Assembly (NCBI GenBank): GCA_965223825.1
Contig: OZ245018.1
Span: 2,728,001-2,792,000, forward strand
Direction: 5' to 3'
DNA: 64,000 bases
DNA from: CAJXQU01 sp965223825
GTDB taxonomy: Bacteria; Pseudomonadota; Gammaproteobacteria; CAJXQU01
Below, in pieces: positions 1 to 7,538 of this stretch. Below the pieces are notes generated by a model. It did not search any database. It saw only the letters and a list, made by a program, of their open reading frames with translations, and was not told the origin of the DNA. Each line of letters starts with the position of its first letter. The first letter of the stretch is position 1. A program made the position numbers and the translations under genes.

Positions 1-387
1 ATGGATATTACCAAGACCGTGAATTCCCCCTTTTGCGATCAGGAATTTCTCATCAGGCTCTTTCAGATCGCACAGTAAATCATCCGTTTCGACATCATAA
101 GCCAGCGTACCCAACGGCACGTTGATAATAATATCCTGGCCTTTTTTACCGTAGCGTTGTTTGCCCATACCTGGCTGTCCGTGTTGTGCACGGAAAAGCC
201 GTTTATGCCGAAAATCGACCAGCGTATTTAAACCTTCATCTACTTGTAGATAAACACTGCCGCCGTCGCCACCATCGCCGCCATCAGGACCACCATAGGG
301 GATATATTTTTCACGACGAAAACTCAGGCAACCATCACCGCCCTTTCCTGCTTCTATTTGAATTGTGGCTTCGTCTACAAATTTCAT
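1..387 (-). CDS. obgE: GTPase ObgE/CgtA, N-terminal part (cut by window start)
   Basis: The reading frame is open from the ATG at 387 to base 1, giving 129 residues of the glycine-rich Obg fold. The start MKFVDEATI and the runs GKGGDGC and GGDGGDGGSV are hallmarks of this domain. The missing part should hold the G domain. Obg is an essential GTPase that associates with the 50S subunit and acts in ribosome assembly and stress control. It lies downstream of rplU and rpmA on the same strand, the usual order in Proteobacteria, but a hairpin terminator separates it from rpmA, so part of its expression may depend on read-through. The family call is secure; the C-terminal half cannot be judged. Confidence 0.96.
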   Translation of the reverse strand, partial: MKFVDEATIQIEAGKGGDGCLSFRREKYIPYGGPDGGDGGDGGSVYLQVDEGLNTLVDFRHKRLFRAQHGQPGMGKQRYGKKGQDIIINVPLGTLAYDVETDDLLCDLKEPDEKFLIAKGGIHGLGNIH

Positions 388-443
388 CTGCTTAACCTGG
401 TGCCCAAGAGAATGTTGAACATATCGTTCTTATTCTGCAACAT

Positions 444-473
444 AAAAAAAACCCCGTACAAGACGGGGTTTTC
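444..473 (-). terminator. Intrinsic terminator/attenuator between rpmA and obgE
   Basis: The arms AAAACCCCGT and ACGGGGTTTT flank a 5-base loop. Read on the minus strand the hairpin is followed by a run of T residues, as in a rho-independent terminator. It lies 27 bases after the rpmA stop codon. Since obgE follows on the same strand, it probably lowers rather than abolishes obgE transcription. Confidence 0.8.
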
Positions 474-499
474 GTGACTTGCTGATCCTTCCGAGTGGA

Positions 500-763
500 T
501 CAGGCCGAGGCAGGTACGATACTCACGAATGTACGCTGATTTGTACCTTTAACCTCAAATTTCACTTCACCGCCCTCTGTAGCAAACAGAGTGTGATCAC
601 GTCCCAAACCGACGTTTGTACCAGGATGGAAATGTGTGCCACGTTGTCTAACCAGAATGTTTCCTGCTTTTACAACTTCGCCGCCGAAACGTTTTACACC
701 CAATCGCTTGGATTGTGAATCGCGACCGTTGCGGGTACTACCACCTGCTTTCTTATGTGCCAT
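500..763 (-). CDS. rpmA: 50S ribosomal protein L27
   Basis: This 87-residue protein begins MAHKKAGGSTRNGRDS, the conserved L27 N-terminus, and contains the family signature GNILVRQRGTHFHPG. In the ribosome the N-terminal tail of L27 reaches towards the peptidyl-transferase centre. Length is typical (85-90 residues). There is no cleavable N-terminal extension of the Firmicute type, as expected for a gammaproteobacterium. It follows rplU with a 50-base gap and is probably co-transcribed with it. Confidence 0.98.
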   Translation of the reverse strand: MAHKKAGGSTRNGRDSQSKRLGVKRFGGEVVKAGNILVRQRGTHFHPGTNVGLGRDHTLFATEGGEVKFEVKGTNQRTFVSIVPASA

Positions 764-813
764 TGGTTCTTACCTCTTCCAATCTCTAAATTTTCTATGG
801 ATTCAACTGTGCT

Positions 814-1452
814 TTATTCAGCAGCAGGATCGCCACCTTCAGCCAGAGTTTTAGCTTGGCTTAGCCAATCATCTCGCTCGATACGACCTTTAAAGTTTAA
901 CTCGTCATCCACTTTCGTGATGTCTTCTGGCGTGAAAGCCGCAATTTGACTGAAGTGGTAGATACCCAAGTTGTTGAGTTTCTCTTCAAGTTTTGGACCA
1001 ACACCTGAGATTTTTTTCAGGTCATCAGCTTCGCCTTGCGGTGCGCTGAGGAACATTGGTGCAGTGCCTGTGCTCGTTGCTTCAGCAGGTTTTGCCTCTG
1101 CTTTGGCTTTAGCAGGCTTCGCTGCGGGCTGAGAACCGCCTGTCGCAGAAATGCCAGTAATTTCTAATTCTGTAAAAGCTTGACGATGTCCCATCTGTTT
1201 ACGATGGTGTTTACGTCGCTTGAACTTGATGATGGTGACTTTTTTGCCACGGCCTTGCGCTTTAATGGTTGCCGTAACGTGCGCGCCAGCGATCAAAGGT
1301 GAGCCAACTTGCACATCTCCGTCGTTGCTGAGCATCAATACATCATTGATTTCGACTGAAGCGCCTTCGTCCGCCTCGAGTTTTTCAACTCTGAGTACGT
1401 CACCTTCGCTTACTTTATATTGTTTTCCGCCTGTCTTAATTACCGCGTACAT
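814..1452 (-). CDS. rplU: 50S ribosomal protein L21 with C-terminal helix-hairpin-helix extension
   Basis: Residues 1-103 form a complete L21: start MYAVIKTGGKQYKV, then the basic stretch KFKRRKHHRKQMGHRQ at about 77-91. Instead of ending there, the protein continues for about 109 residues through an Ala/Lys/Pro linker (about 108-132) into a helix-hairpin-helix-like segment: DDLKKISGVGPKLEEKLNN at 143-161, and NFKGRIERDDWLSQAKTL at about 186-203. Such tails are known on many alphaproteobacterial L21 proteins; in a gammaproteobacterial setting it is unusual. The SGVGP motif suggests nucleic-acid contact, but the role is unknown. It is the first gene of rplU-rpmA-obgE and has a good sigma-70-type promoter upstream. 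Confidence 0.97.
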   Translation of the reverse strand: MYAVIKTGGKQYKVSEGDVLRVEKLEADEGASVEINDVLMLSNDGDVQVGSPLIAGAHVTATIKAQGRGKKVTIIKFKRRKHHRKQMGHRQAFTELEITGISATGGSQPAAKPAKAKAEAKPAEATSTGTAPMFLSAPQGEADDLKKISGVGPKLEEKLNNLGIYHFSQIAAFTPEDITKVDDELNFKGRIERDDWLSQAKTLAEGGDPAAE

Positions 1453-1532
1453 GAGAATCTGACTCCAAACTCGTAATGTTCAAAATTGCACGGCATTCTC
1501 GAGTGGTGGAACGCCTGAATCAAAGCCGGGCA

Positions 1533-1561
1533 ATTCTACGGAAAAATGTACGTGCTTACAA
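1533..1561 (-). promoter_or_regulatory. Sigma-70 promoter of rplU-rpmA
   Basis: On the minus strand, TTGTAA (-35, 1561-1556) and TAGAAT (-10, 1538-1533) are separated by exactly 17 bases. The -10 box matches TATAAT at 5 of 6 positions. Transcription would start near 1526 and leave a leader of roughly 75 bases before the rplU ATG. The inference rests on sequence match and position only. Confidence 0.6.
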
Positions 1562-1640
1562 GGAAATAGTTGATTATTGTGCATGATAACCAAAAAAGAA
1601 TGACAAGGCTGCAAGATTCTTGGCAAAATGGTAGCTAGAT

Positions 1641-2645
1641 ATGAGTTTAATACCACTACGCCCACAGGCAAACATCACGACCATTGATGATATTCGGTCA
1701 CTAATCGCTGACGATATGACAGCGGTAAATCGTTATATTCACAAAAGTCTTTATTCAGAAGTCGCGCTGATTAACCAGCTTGGCCACTACATCGTCAATA
1801 GCGGCGGCAAACGCTTACGACCGATTTTGGCGTTGCTCAGTGCGCGTGTACATGGCTATCACGGCGAGGAACATATCAAGCTCGCGGCGATTATCGAGTT
1901 CATCCACACTGCGACACTATTGCATGATGACGTTGTGGACGCCTCCTCCATGCGCCGAGGTCGTGAAACGGCAAATGAGATCTGGGGTAATGAAGCGAGC
2001 GTGTTGGTCGGTGATTTTCTCTATTCACGTTCTTTCCAGATGATGGTGGATATCAAAAACATGCGCGTCATGTCCGTCCTTGCAGATACCACCAATACGA
2101 TCGCAGAGGGTGAGGTGATGCAGTTGATCAACTGCAACGATCCGGAAACTACTGAACAACGCTACCTTGAAACCATTCGCAGCAAAACGGCAAAACTCTT
2201 TGAAGCTGCAACGCGACTTGGCGCAGTGATAAGTGAATCCGGCAAAGAACGTGAAGAAGCCGCCGCTCGTTACGGCGCGCACTTAGGAACGGCATTTCAA
2301 TTGATCGATGACGTGTTGGATTATTCAGCAGATGCTGATCAGCTCGGCAAAAACATTGGTGACGATCTAGCCGAGGGTAAACCGACGTTACCCCTGCTTT
2401 ACGCAATGTGGCATGGAACAGCAGAACAAAGCCAATTGATCCGAAAAGCCATTGAATCCGGGGGACGTGACCAGATCGAAAAAGTCTTGATCGCGATCAA
2501 CGAAACCGGTGCGTTAGATTACACTCGCCGTTGTGCCGAAGAGGAAGCCAGCAAAGCCCGTGCGAGCCTTTCGAGCCTTCCACCGTCACCCTATAAAGAA
2601 GCTCTGCTGACGCTAGCAAACTTCTCGGTCGAACGAAATTCCTAA
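1641..2645 (+). CDS. ispB: Octaprenyl-diphosphate synthase
   Basis: A 334-residue trans-prenyltransferase that adds isopentenyl diphosphate units to make the side chain of ubiquinone. Both aspartate-rich motifs that bind Mg-diphosphate are present: DDVVD at residues 96-100 and DDVLD at 223-227. The GGKRLRP motif is at 55-61, and a GDDLAEGKPTLP segment follows the second Asp motif. Length fits the family (about 320-335). It is divergent from rplU, an arrangement conserved in many gammaproteobacteria, which supports the ispB call over other polyprenyl synthases. Chain length cannot be proven from sequence alone. The Shine-Dalgarno is weak. Confidence 0.95.
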   Translation: MSLIPLRPQANITTIDDIRSLIADDMTAVNRYIHKSLYSEVALINQLGHYIVNSGGKRLRPILALLSARVHGYHGEEHIKLAAIIEFIHTATLLHDDVVDASSMRRGRETANEIWGNEASVLVGDFLYSRSFQMMVDIKNMRVMSVLADTTNTIAEGEVMQLINCNDPETTEQRYLETIRSKTAKLFEAATRLGAVISESGKEREEAAARYGAHLGTAFQLIDDVLDYSADADQLGKNIGDDLAEGKPTLPLLYAMWHGTAEQSQLIRKAIESGGRDQIEKVLIAINETGALDYTRRCAEEEASKARASLSSLPPSPYKEALLTLANFSVERNS

Positions 2646-2679
2646 AGGGCCAACCTCAAACACGCGACAATCAAACCGC

Positions 2680-3000
2680 TTAATGAAGTGTCTCGCCATC
2701 GTTTGACGGCATTTCTTGCACCAGTACCCATGGTGCAACCACCACGGCCCAGAACAATGGATCTTCATCGACCCAACGCTCAGCATCTTCTGTCATCGCT
2801 CGCGCAAGCTCACCACTGGTTAACCAACGTTCGATCGGTTCTTTGTTATCCTCCGCAAACTGTAGGGCGACATCAACCAAATCAAGCTGATCGCTCACCT
2901 TCACAACCACGCCGCGCGCATAATGTTTCTCAAGCTCTTGCCAGACCAACTTGCCGGTTTCACCATTCAATTTAGCCCGCAGGGTTTCACTGTCTTTCAT
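2680..3000 (-). CDS. DUF2288 family protein
   Basis: A 106-residue acidic cytoplasmic protein. Visible family features are LVWQELEKHYARGVVVKV, followed by LDLVDVALQFAEDN and a C-terminal WVLVQ, as in the DUF2288 family of unknown function. I chose the ATG at 3000 because a GAGG ribosome-binding sequence sits 6 bases before it; the frame also opens with an upstream TTG at 3012 that would overlap that site. It converges with ispB (34 bases between stop codons). No signal peptide or membrane segment is visible, and no function can be assigned. Confidence 0.85.
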   Translation of the reverse strand: MKDSETLRAKLNGETGKLVWQELEKHYARGVVVKVSDQLDLVDVALQFAEDNKEPIERWLTSGELARAMTEDAERWVDEDPLFWAVVVAPWVLVQEMPSNDGETLH

Positions 3001-3052
3001 TCCAATCCTCAATGTAATATGTTCACGAAGATCATAACATTTCGAGGCTCAC

Positions 3053-4030
3053 ATGGATCGTTTTAACCGGCTCTACCGGCTGCATTTAATACTAAAAAAC
3101 CGACACTCTGCGATCACAAAATCAGAGTTACAAGATCACCTGGAATGCTCCGCCACCTCGATCCAACGCATCATTCAAGAAGCCAGACTCTACCTGCACG
3201 CGCCGATTATTTATGATCGAAAAGCAAAAGGATATCGCTACGATCCGGCTCAACAAGATCAATTCGAATTGCCCAGTTTGTGGTTTAACGCCTCCGAACT
3301 TGTTGCCTTATTAACAAGCTACAAAATGTTAGATGAAATCCAACCCGGCATCATGGGCCCGCAGATCGCACCGATCAAAGAAAAAATTAAATCCATTCTC
3401 GGCAACCACAAATCCGGACATAAGGAGATCGCTGCACGTATTCGTATTTTGCAAGGTGCCACACGCACATTTAACGCCACGCTATTCCAAGTCGTGGCCA
3501 GCGCCGTTGTGACCCGCGAGCAGATCAAAATCCTTTACCACGGACGTGATCGGGATGCGATCACCGAGCGTTGGATTTCACCACAACGTTTGGTTTTTTA
3601 TCGCGATAATTGGTATCTCGATGGGTATTGTCATCTACGTGAAGGTTTACGCAGTTTTTCGCTTGATCGTATGCATGTGATCAGTACGGGGGCGATCGCA
3701 AAAGATATTACCGAAGCTGAACTCGACGCACATTACGGCCAGTCTTATGGGATTTTTTCTGGTCAGGCAAATGAAAAAGCCGTACTCTTATTTTCCAGTG
3801 ATGCGGCTCGTTGGGTCGCCGACGAAACATGGCATCCTGATCAAACCAGTACAATAAAAAAAGATGGCAGCGTCGAACTGACCATTCCTTATTCTGACTC
3901 GCGTGAATTACTGATGGATATTCTGAAATACGGCGCCGACGTCGAGGTGATTTCACCCGCACGTTTACGCCAGCAGATAAGCGAGTTACTACAACATGCA
4001 CTACGCACCTATCAACAGGAAAAAAACTGA
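3053..4030 (+). CDS. WYL-domain transcriptional regulator (DeoR-like HTH)
   Basis: A 325-residue protein with an N-terminal winged HTH (about 1-62: ITKSELQDHLECSATSIQR, then a GYRY wing) and a WYL domain around 150-225 carrying NWYLDGYCH and LRSFSLDRM. WYL proteins bind small ligands or nucleic acid and regulate DNA repair, defence or metabolic genes. A GAGG Shine-Dalgarno precedes the ATG by 5 bases. The C-terminal extension (about 240-320, WCX-like) ends in a helix. The next gene overlaps its 3' end by 35 bases, so the two are likely co-expressed; the regulated genes are unknown. Confidence 0.88.
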   Translation: MDRFNRLYRLHLILKNRHSAITKSELQDHLECSATSIQRIIQEARLYLHAPIIYDRKAKGYRYDPAQQDQFELPSLWFNASELVALLTSYKMLDEIQPGIMGPQIAPIKEKIKSILGNHKSGHKEIAARIRILQGATRTFNATLFQVVASAVVTREQIKILYHGRDRDAITERWISPQRLVFYRDNWYLDGYCHLREGLRSFSLDRMHVISTGAIAKDITEAELDAHYGQSYGIFSGQANEKAVLLFSSDAARWVADETWHPDQTSTIKKDGSVELTIPYSDSRELLMDILKYGADVEVISPARLRQQISELLQHALRTYQQEKN

Positions 4031-4730
4031 TCAGAAACGCACAACGTTATTAGCCATTTTTTTCTTCTGCACTTTTCTATTGTGTTGTTTCAGTGCATGT
4101 GAAAATACGATCAGCTATTTTCCGCTGAAGAAAAAATTACATTCGCATTATCAGATCAAGATCCACACGATGAATGGATCTCGTCTTGAAAAATATTCCA
4201 TTCAAAACCAACCACCCATTAAAAATGAAACCCTCATTCTTTATCCACGTCAGACCGGCGATGATGCGAGGATTTTCTATCGACAAGATGAAAACTGGAT
4301 TTACCGGCACGCGAGTCAAACCGTAAATGGCAAGATCCGACTTGAATCCCCCCCCATCAAAATCCTCCCTAAAACCCCATCGATCGGAATGCAATGGCTG
4401 CAAAGAAGCCGCACTTTTTTATTAGAAAAATCCGGTCCTCCACAAGACACTCTTTTTAAAATTCAAGAACCTATCAATCTGCACTTTTCTATTGCCGCAA
4501 TGGATGAACGTATTCAGGTTCCTGCAGGTGTTTTTGAAAATTGCTTACGAGTCGAAGCAACAGGTAAACGTAACGCAAACGTTGGAAATTACGTAGGCAA
4601 GATCACCATAACCATTCGACAAACGCATTGGTATGCACCTGGCGTGGGTTTAATCAAATCCGAACGAACAGAACAGACGGATAACGCATCGATCAACAAA
4701 GGGCGGTTTATCATGGAACGAATTCCCTAA
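3996..4730 (+). CDS. Predicted lipoprotein of unknown function
   Basis: A 244-residue protein with an N-terminal Lys/Arg stretch, a hydrophobic core (LLAIFFFCTFLLCCF) and a lipobox-like FSAC, so probably a lipoprotein with Cys at about position 34. The rest is soluble and beta-rich. The C-terminal part has VPAGVFENCLRVEATG and WYAPGVGLIKSERTE, a pattern seen in periplasmic proteins of the DUF3108/TapB-like type. The start overlaps the end of the WYL gene by 35 bases. A start a few codons downstream is possible, but no other ATG precedes the signal sequence. Function unknown. Confidence 0.72.
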   Translation: MHYAPINRKKTDQKRTTLLAIFFFCTFLLCCFSACENTISYFPLKKKLHSHYQIKIHTMNGSRLEKYSIQNQPPIKNETLILYPRQTGDDARIFYRQDENWIYRHASQTVNGKIRLESPPIKILPKTPSIGMQWLQRSRTFLLEKSGPPQDTLFKIQEPINLHFSIAAMDERIQVPAGVFENCLRVEATGKRNANVGNYVGKITITIRQTHWYAPGVGLIKSERTEQTDNASINKGRFIMERIP

Positions 4731-4767
4731 AGTGTGGACCTTGCAATGTTTCGCTTTGCTTATTCGC

Positions 4768-4776
4768 TGCTATAGT
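4768..4776 (+). promoter_or_regulatory. Possible extended -10 promoter for the CBS-domain gene
   Basis: The sequence TGCTATAGT is an extended -10 element (TGn plus TATAGT, 5 of 6 matches). It lies about 40 bases before the CBS gene start, downstream of the preceding stop codon. No convincing -35 box is visible at 16-19 bases, which is compatible with an extended -10 promoter. Confidence 0.4.
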
Positions 4777-4814
4777 TAATGAGACGTAGCGTCGACGAGG
4801 AACCGAGGTTAAGT

Positions 4815-5279
4815 ATGTCAATAATTAAAAGCTGCACACGAAAAGTCGCCTGTACCACTGGTGATACGAGCGTTGAAAAAATTGCACGTCTGATGCGCGC
4901 AGAACACATGGGCTGCATCATCATTGTAGATGAGTCGAAACATCCCATTGGTTTAGTTACCGATCGTGATCTTGTTATGGAAATCGTCGCAGAGAACTTA
5001 CCACCGGATAGCATGCTTGTTGAGGACATTATGACGATGGATCCCGTCACCATTGATGAAAACGATGACTTGACAGAAACGTTGGAAAAAATGCGAGCAA
5101 AGGCAGTACGTCGTGCGCCCGTAGTGGACGCAACGGGCTGCTTAACCGGCATTGTCAGCGTCGACGACATCCTGACCTATCTTGGCGGTGAGCTGAACAA
5201 TATTATCACGTTGATCAACAAAGGCCGTATTAAAGAACGTCGTGAACGCGGTATTAAACCCCCACTATATTTTTCCTAG
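4815..5279 (+). CDS. CBS-domain protein
   Basis: A 154-residue protein made almost entirely of two CBS domains (a Bateman module). CBS1 is about residues 8-62 (MGCIIIVDESKHPIGLVTDRDLV) and CBS2 about 70-128 (RRAPVVDATGCLTGIVSVDDIL). Such modules bind adenine nucleotides and act as energy or ligand sensors. A basic tail (KGRIKERRERGIKPP) follows. The start at 4815 is preferred over an upstream in-frame ATG at 4779 because GAGG lies 6 bases before it and the conserved domain begins here. It has no fused enzymatic domain, so its partner is unknown. Confidence 0.88.
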   Translation: MSIIKSCTRKVACTTGDTSVEKIARLMRAEHMGCIIIVDESKHPIGLVTDRDLVMEIVAENLPPDSMLVEDIMTMDPVTIDENDDLTETLEKMRAKAVRRAPVVDATGCLTGIVSVDDILTYLGGELNNIITLINKGRIKERRERGIKPPLYFS

Positions 5280-5363
5280 CTCGCCTTACTTTTATCGATA
5301 CTGTTCTCAAATCAGTGTATGATTTTTTTATTCTTTAACCTCAACTATTGAATAAATAATCGT

Positions 5364-5474
5364 ATGGCAAAACCAACGTGTAAAACCTGTCTCGTCACCC
5401 GCTGGCTGATGATTTTCACCATCATTAGTTTGATCAGTGCGGTCGTGTTTTTAAGTCGGCACGGTTTAATCTGA
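5364..5474 (+). CDS. Small single-pass membrane protein (36 residues)
   Basis: The short frame reads MAKPTCKTCLVTRWLMIF and continues as one hydrophobic helix (about residues 13-30), ending in SRHGLI. A CxxC motif (C6, C9) lies at the cytoplasmic or membrane edge. It sits alone between the CBS gene and the TIR gene, 19 bases before the TIR start, in the same direction. No clear Shine-Dalgarno is seen. The coding call rests on the clean transmembrane pattern, positive-inside charges and position. It could be a small partner of the TIR protein or a spurious frame. Confidence 0.5.
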   Translation: MAKPTCKTCLVTRWLMIFTIISLISAVVFLSRHGLI

Positions 5475-5493
5475 TCGCGCTCAATCACCGCGT

Positions 5494-6513
5494 ATGAATC
5501 AACAAAAAAAAGTCTTCCTCAGTTACCGGCGTGCCGATAGTCCCGGATATGTCAGCAAACTAGAACATGATTTAGAAAACGCACTTGGGGAAAAACGCGT
5601 TTTTCGCGATGTACAGGACATTCAAGGCGGTGCAGAATGGAAAAAGGTTTTAAATGACAGCTTAGAACAAGCTGGGGCTTTGCTTGTGATCATTGGACCA
5701 CGATGGGAAGCCATTTGGACGGAACGTGAAGACAAAACCTCCGACTACATTGTCTACGAATTAAACAAAGCAAACGATCTTGACGTGCCGATCATTCCCG
5801 TCACGTTAAATGGCGCACGTTTAAGCCGCGAAATTGATCTTGGCCCAATCGCTTGGTTAAAAGAACGACAATTTTACGATATTTCTGATAAACAGGGTCG
5901 CTGGCCGACCGATCTGCAAGGTCTGGTTAATCGCATTTCTAGCTTCGAAAGTTTTCAAAAGAATTCTCAAACGACACCAATTGCCAAAGACCCTTCTTCA
6001 CCTGAAAGAATCCGCTCTCAACTCTTTCCGATTTTGTCGCTTTGCCTGATCGTAGCAGCAGCACTGGGATTTTATTTTTATTCTAATTATCCCCATAGTG
6101 AAACTGAAACCAACACCTCTGGGCGACAAGAAAAAACAAAACCCATCGATGTCATCAAACCAAATAGCATAAAAGAACAAACCTCCAACGACAACATCAG
6201 TGTTAACACCGGAAAACCACAACAAGCGAAGGTTTCCGGCCCGCCTATTCCAGCACTCCTCGGTAACTGGGTGAGCAACAAACTGCACCGTTTTATGATC
6301 ACGAAAAATAAGCAACAGTTTTTAGTGCATAGCCCTGAACTAGGCCAAGGTAAGATTGAGTTCCCAGCAAAGATGCCCGGTAAGTTTTATGTCATTTTTG
6401 ATAATGCGGGCCATGGGGAATTTGCCTTATCAAATAGCGAACGAAAATTTATCGGTTGGTTTAAAATAAAAAAGACCAACGAAAAAAAATACCTGACTTT
6501 TCGTCCAGAATAA
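5494..6513 (+). CDS. Membrane-anchored TIR-domain protein
   Basis: A 339-residue protein with an N-terminal TIR_2 domain (about 1-150): KKVFLSYRRAD at 5-15, FRDVQDIQGG at 37-46, and SDYIVYELNKA with Glu89 at the position of the catalytic glutamate of NAD-cleaving TIRs. A linker leads to one transmembrane helix (about 177-196), then a Lys/Thr/Asn-rich linker and a C-terminal domain of about 90 residues (LGNWVSNKLHRFMI to YLTFRPE) that would be periplasmic. The layout suggests an outside sensor and a cytoplasmic TIR effector. Bacterial TIR proteins often act in anti-phage defence or signalling, but no known defence partner lies beside it. It converges on tusE with only 3 bases between the coding regions. 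Confidence 0.85.
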   Translation: MNQQKKVFLSYRRADSPGYVSKLEHDLENALGEKRVFRDVQDIQGGAEWKKVLNDSLEQAGALLVIIGPRWEAIWTEREDKTSDYIVYELNKANDLDVPIIPVTLNGARLSREIDLGPIAWLKERQFYDISDKQGRWPTDLQGLVNRISSFESFQKNSQTTPIAKDPSSPERIRSQLFPILSLCLIVAAALGFYFYSNYPHSETETNTSGRQEKTKPIDVIKPNSIKEQTSNDNISVNTGKPQQAKVSGPPIPALLGNWVSNKLHRFMITKNKQQFLVHSPELGQGKIEFPAKMPGKFYVIFDNAGHGEFALSNSERKFIGWFKIKKTNEKKYLTFRPE

Positions 6514-6516
6514 AAA

Positions 6517-6831
6517 CTAAATACAGCTAGGCGGTTTCGGCAAACCAGCAATTCTCGCAAGTTGTCGTACCGGCGCATCGGGGAATAAACTGTAAAGGTA
6601 CTTGCTCGTGCCTTTCTCTTCTGAGATCCGTTTTCTGATCGCTTTTGCTAGGATACGCATGATCGGGGTGATGTGGTAATCGGAATAATATTGCTGAACG
6701 AAGCTGATTAACTCCCAATGCGGATCACTTAAAATGATCGCTTCATCCAATGCAATTTTTTCTGCGATCGTTTTATTCCAATCATTGCGATCAACAAGAA
6801 ACCCATCTTTGGTTTCAACATCTAACTCCAT
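6517..6831 (-). CDS. tusE: Sulfurtransferase TusE (DsrC family)
   Basis: A 104-residue DsrC-fold protein. Family signatures are DPHWELISFVQQYY, the MRILAKAIRKR segment, EKGTSKYLYSLFP and the C-terminal GLPKPPSCI, whose penultimate cysteine carries the persulfide. It accepts sulfur from TusBCD and passes it to MnmA for 2-thiouridine in tRNA. Only the C-terminal cysteine is present; the second cysteine found 10 residues upstream in dissimilatory DsrC is replaced (QLARIAG), which favours TusE over a sulfur-oxidation DsrC. The start overlaps the end of tusB by 10 bases. Confidence 0.93.
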   Translation of the reverse strand: MELDVETKDGFLVDRNDWNKTIAEKIALDEAIILSDPHWELISFVQQYYSDYHITPIMRILAKAIRKRISEEKGTSKYLYSLFPDAPVRQLARIAGLPKPPSCI

Positions 6832-7130
6832 GAATGGGTACCGGCATAGTTGATGGTTAAATTGACGAACTCCTCGTAGTTGATCACCGTGACCTTTTCA
6901 AGACAATCATTCGAGGCAATCCCTCTCGCGGAGAGATCGGCTGAAACGGCATACAGTTTTTGATCCGTCGTAACGCGCTCAAAAAAAGTTTGGTTTATTG
7001 GTGTTCGCTTGGCCCATAAAACGCCATCTTCCATTAAGACAATGCCATCCTGATCTCCCATCAACCGTAAGCATTGTTGAAGTGGCTCCGTGTGGCGCGG
7101 AGAGGAATTAAGTAAATGCAGTTTTTTCAT
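6822..7130 (-). CDS. tusB: Sulfur-relay protein TusB (DsrH family)
   Basis: A 102-residue protein in the third position of tusDCB-E. It has the short DsrH/TusB fold: start KKLHLLNSSPR, DGIVLMEDGV in the middle, and a C-terminal VINYEEFVNLT. TusB forms the TusBCD heterohexamer that relays persulfide sulfur to TusE for tRNA 2-thiouridylation. It overlaps tusE by 10 bases and follows tusC by 9 bases. Sequence conservation in this family is low, so the assignment leans on size and operon position. Confidence 0.88.
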   Translation of the reverse strand: MKKLHLLNSSPRHTEPLQQCLRLMGDQDGIVLMEDGVLWAKRTPINQTFFERVTTDQKLYAVSADLSARGIASNDCLEKVTVINYEEFVNLTINYAGTHSWS

Positions 7131-7139
7131 GTGGTCTGA

Positions 7140-7514
7140 TCAGTCATTAAAAATTGTCACGTAATCTGACAAAACGGCTTTAATCGCGTCTTCATCCAAT
7201 ACATCGACAGGCACAAGCAACTGATCCGGTGTGATCGCATAGCGTGACAACGACGCCTGATCCACATAAATGTTCTCGATGCCATAATCTTCCCAAGCGC
7301 GAAAAGCGAGCGCGAAATCTTTAAAGCCAAGTTGCTCCGTATTTTGCTCTTGAAGAATTTGAAATATACCTTCATGCGTAAATAAAAAACTCACCGAATG
7401 TTCAAATGCGGCCAGCGTGTAGGCCATGTCCAATGACTCAATCGGATTGACAGAGCCATGCGGCGATCGTTGCTGAATAAATAAACACTTTCCATCACCC
7501 GCAATATTACTCAT
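7140..7514 (-). CDS. tusC: Sulfur-relay protein TusC (DsrF family)
   Basis: A 124-residue DsrE/F-fold protein. It shows the domain pattern RSPHGSVNPIESLDMAYTLA, then VSFLFTHEGIFQIL, with a C-terminal VLDEDAIKAVLSDYV. TusC is a structural subunit of the TusBCD complex in the cytoplasm. It sits between tusD (24 bases upstream by the longest frame) and tusB, and length is normal (about 119-125). Confidence 0.91.
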   Translation of the reverse strand: MSNIAGDGKCLFIQQRSPHGSVNPIESLDMAYTLAAFEHSVSFLFTHEGIFQILQEQNTEQLGFKDFALAFRAWEDYGIENIYVDQASLSRYAITPDQLLVPVDVLDEDAIKAVLSDYVTIFND

Positions 7515-7538
7515 GAATGAATACTCATAACGACATGC

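Noticed and set aside
1480..1671. 63-codon minus-strand frame upstream of rplU
   Set aside because: It covers the rplU promoter and the start of ispB; no ribosome-binding site or domain.
5494..6513. TIR gene as a member of a named defence system (Thoeris, CBASS, short pAgo)
   Set aside because: No partner gene of those systems lies nearby, and the membrane anchor with periplasmic domain does not fit them.
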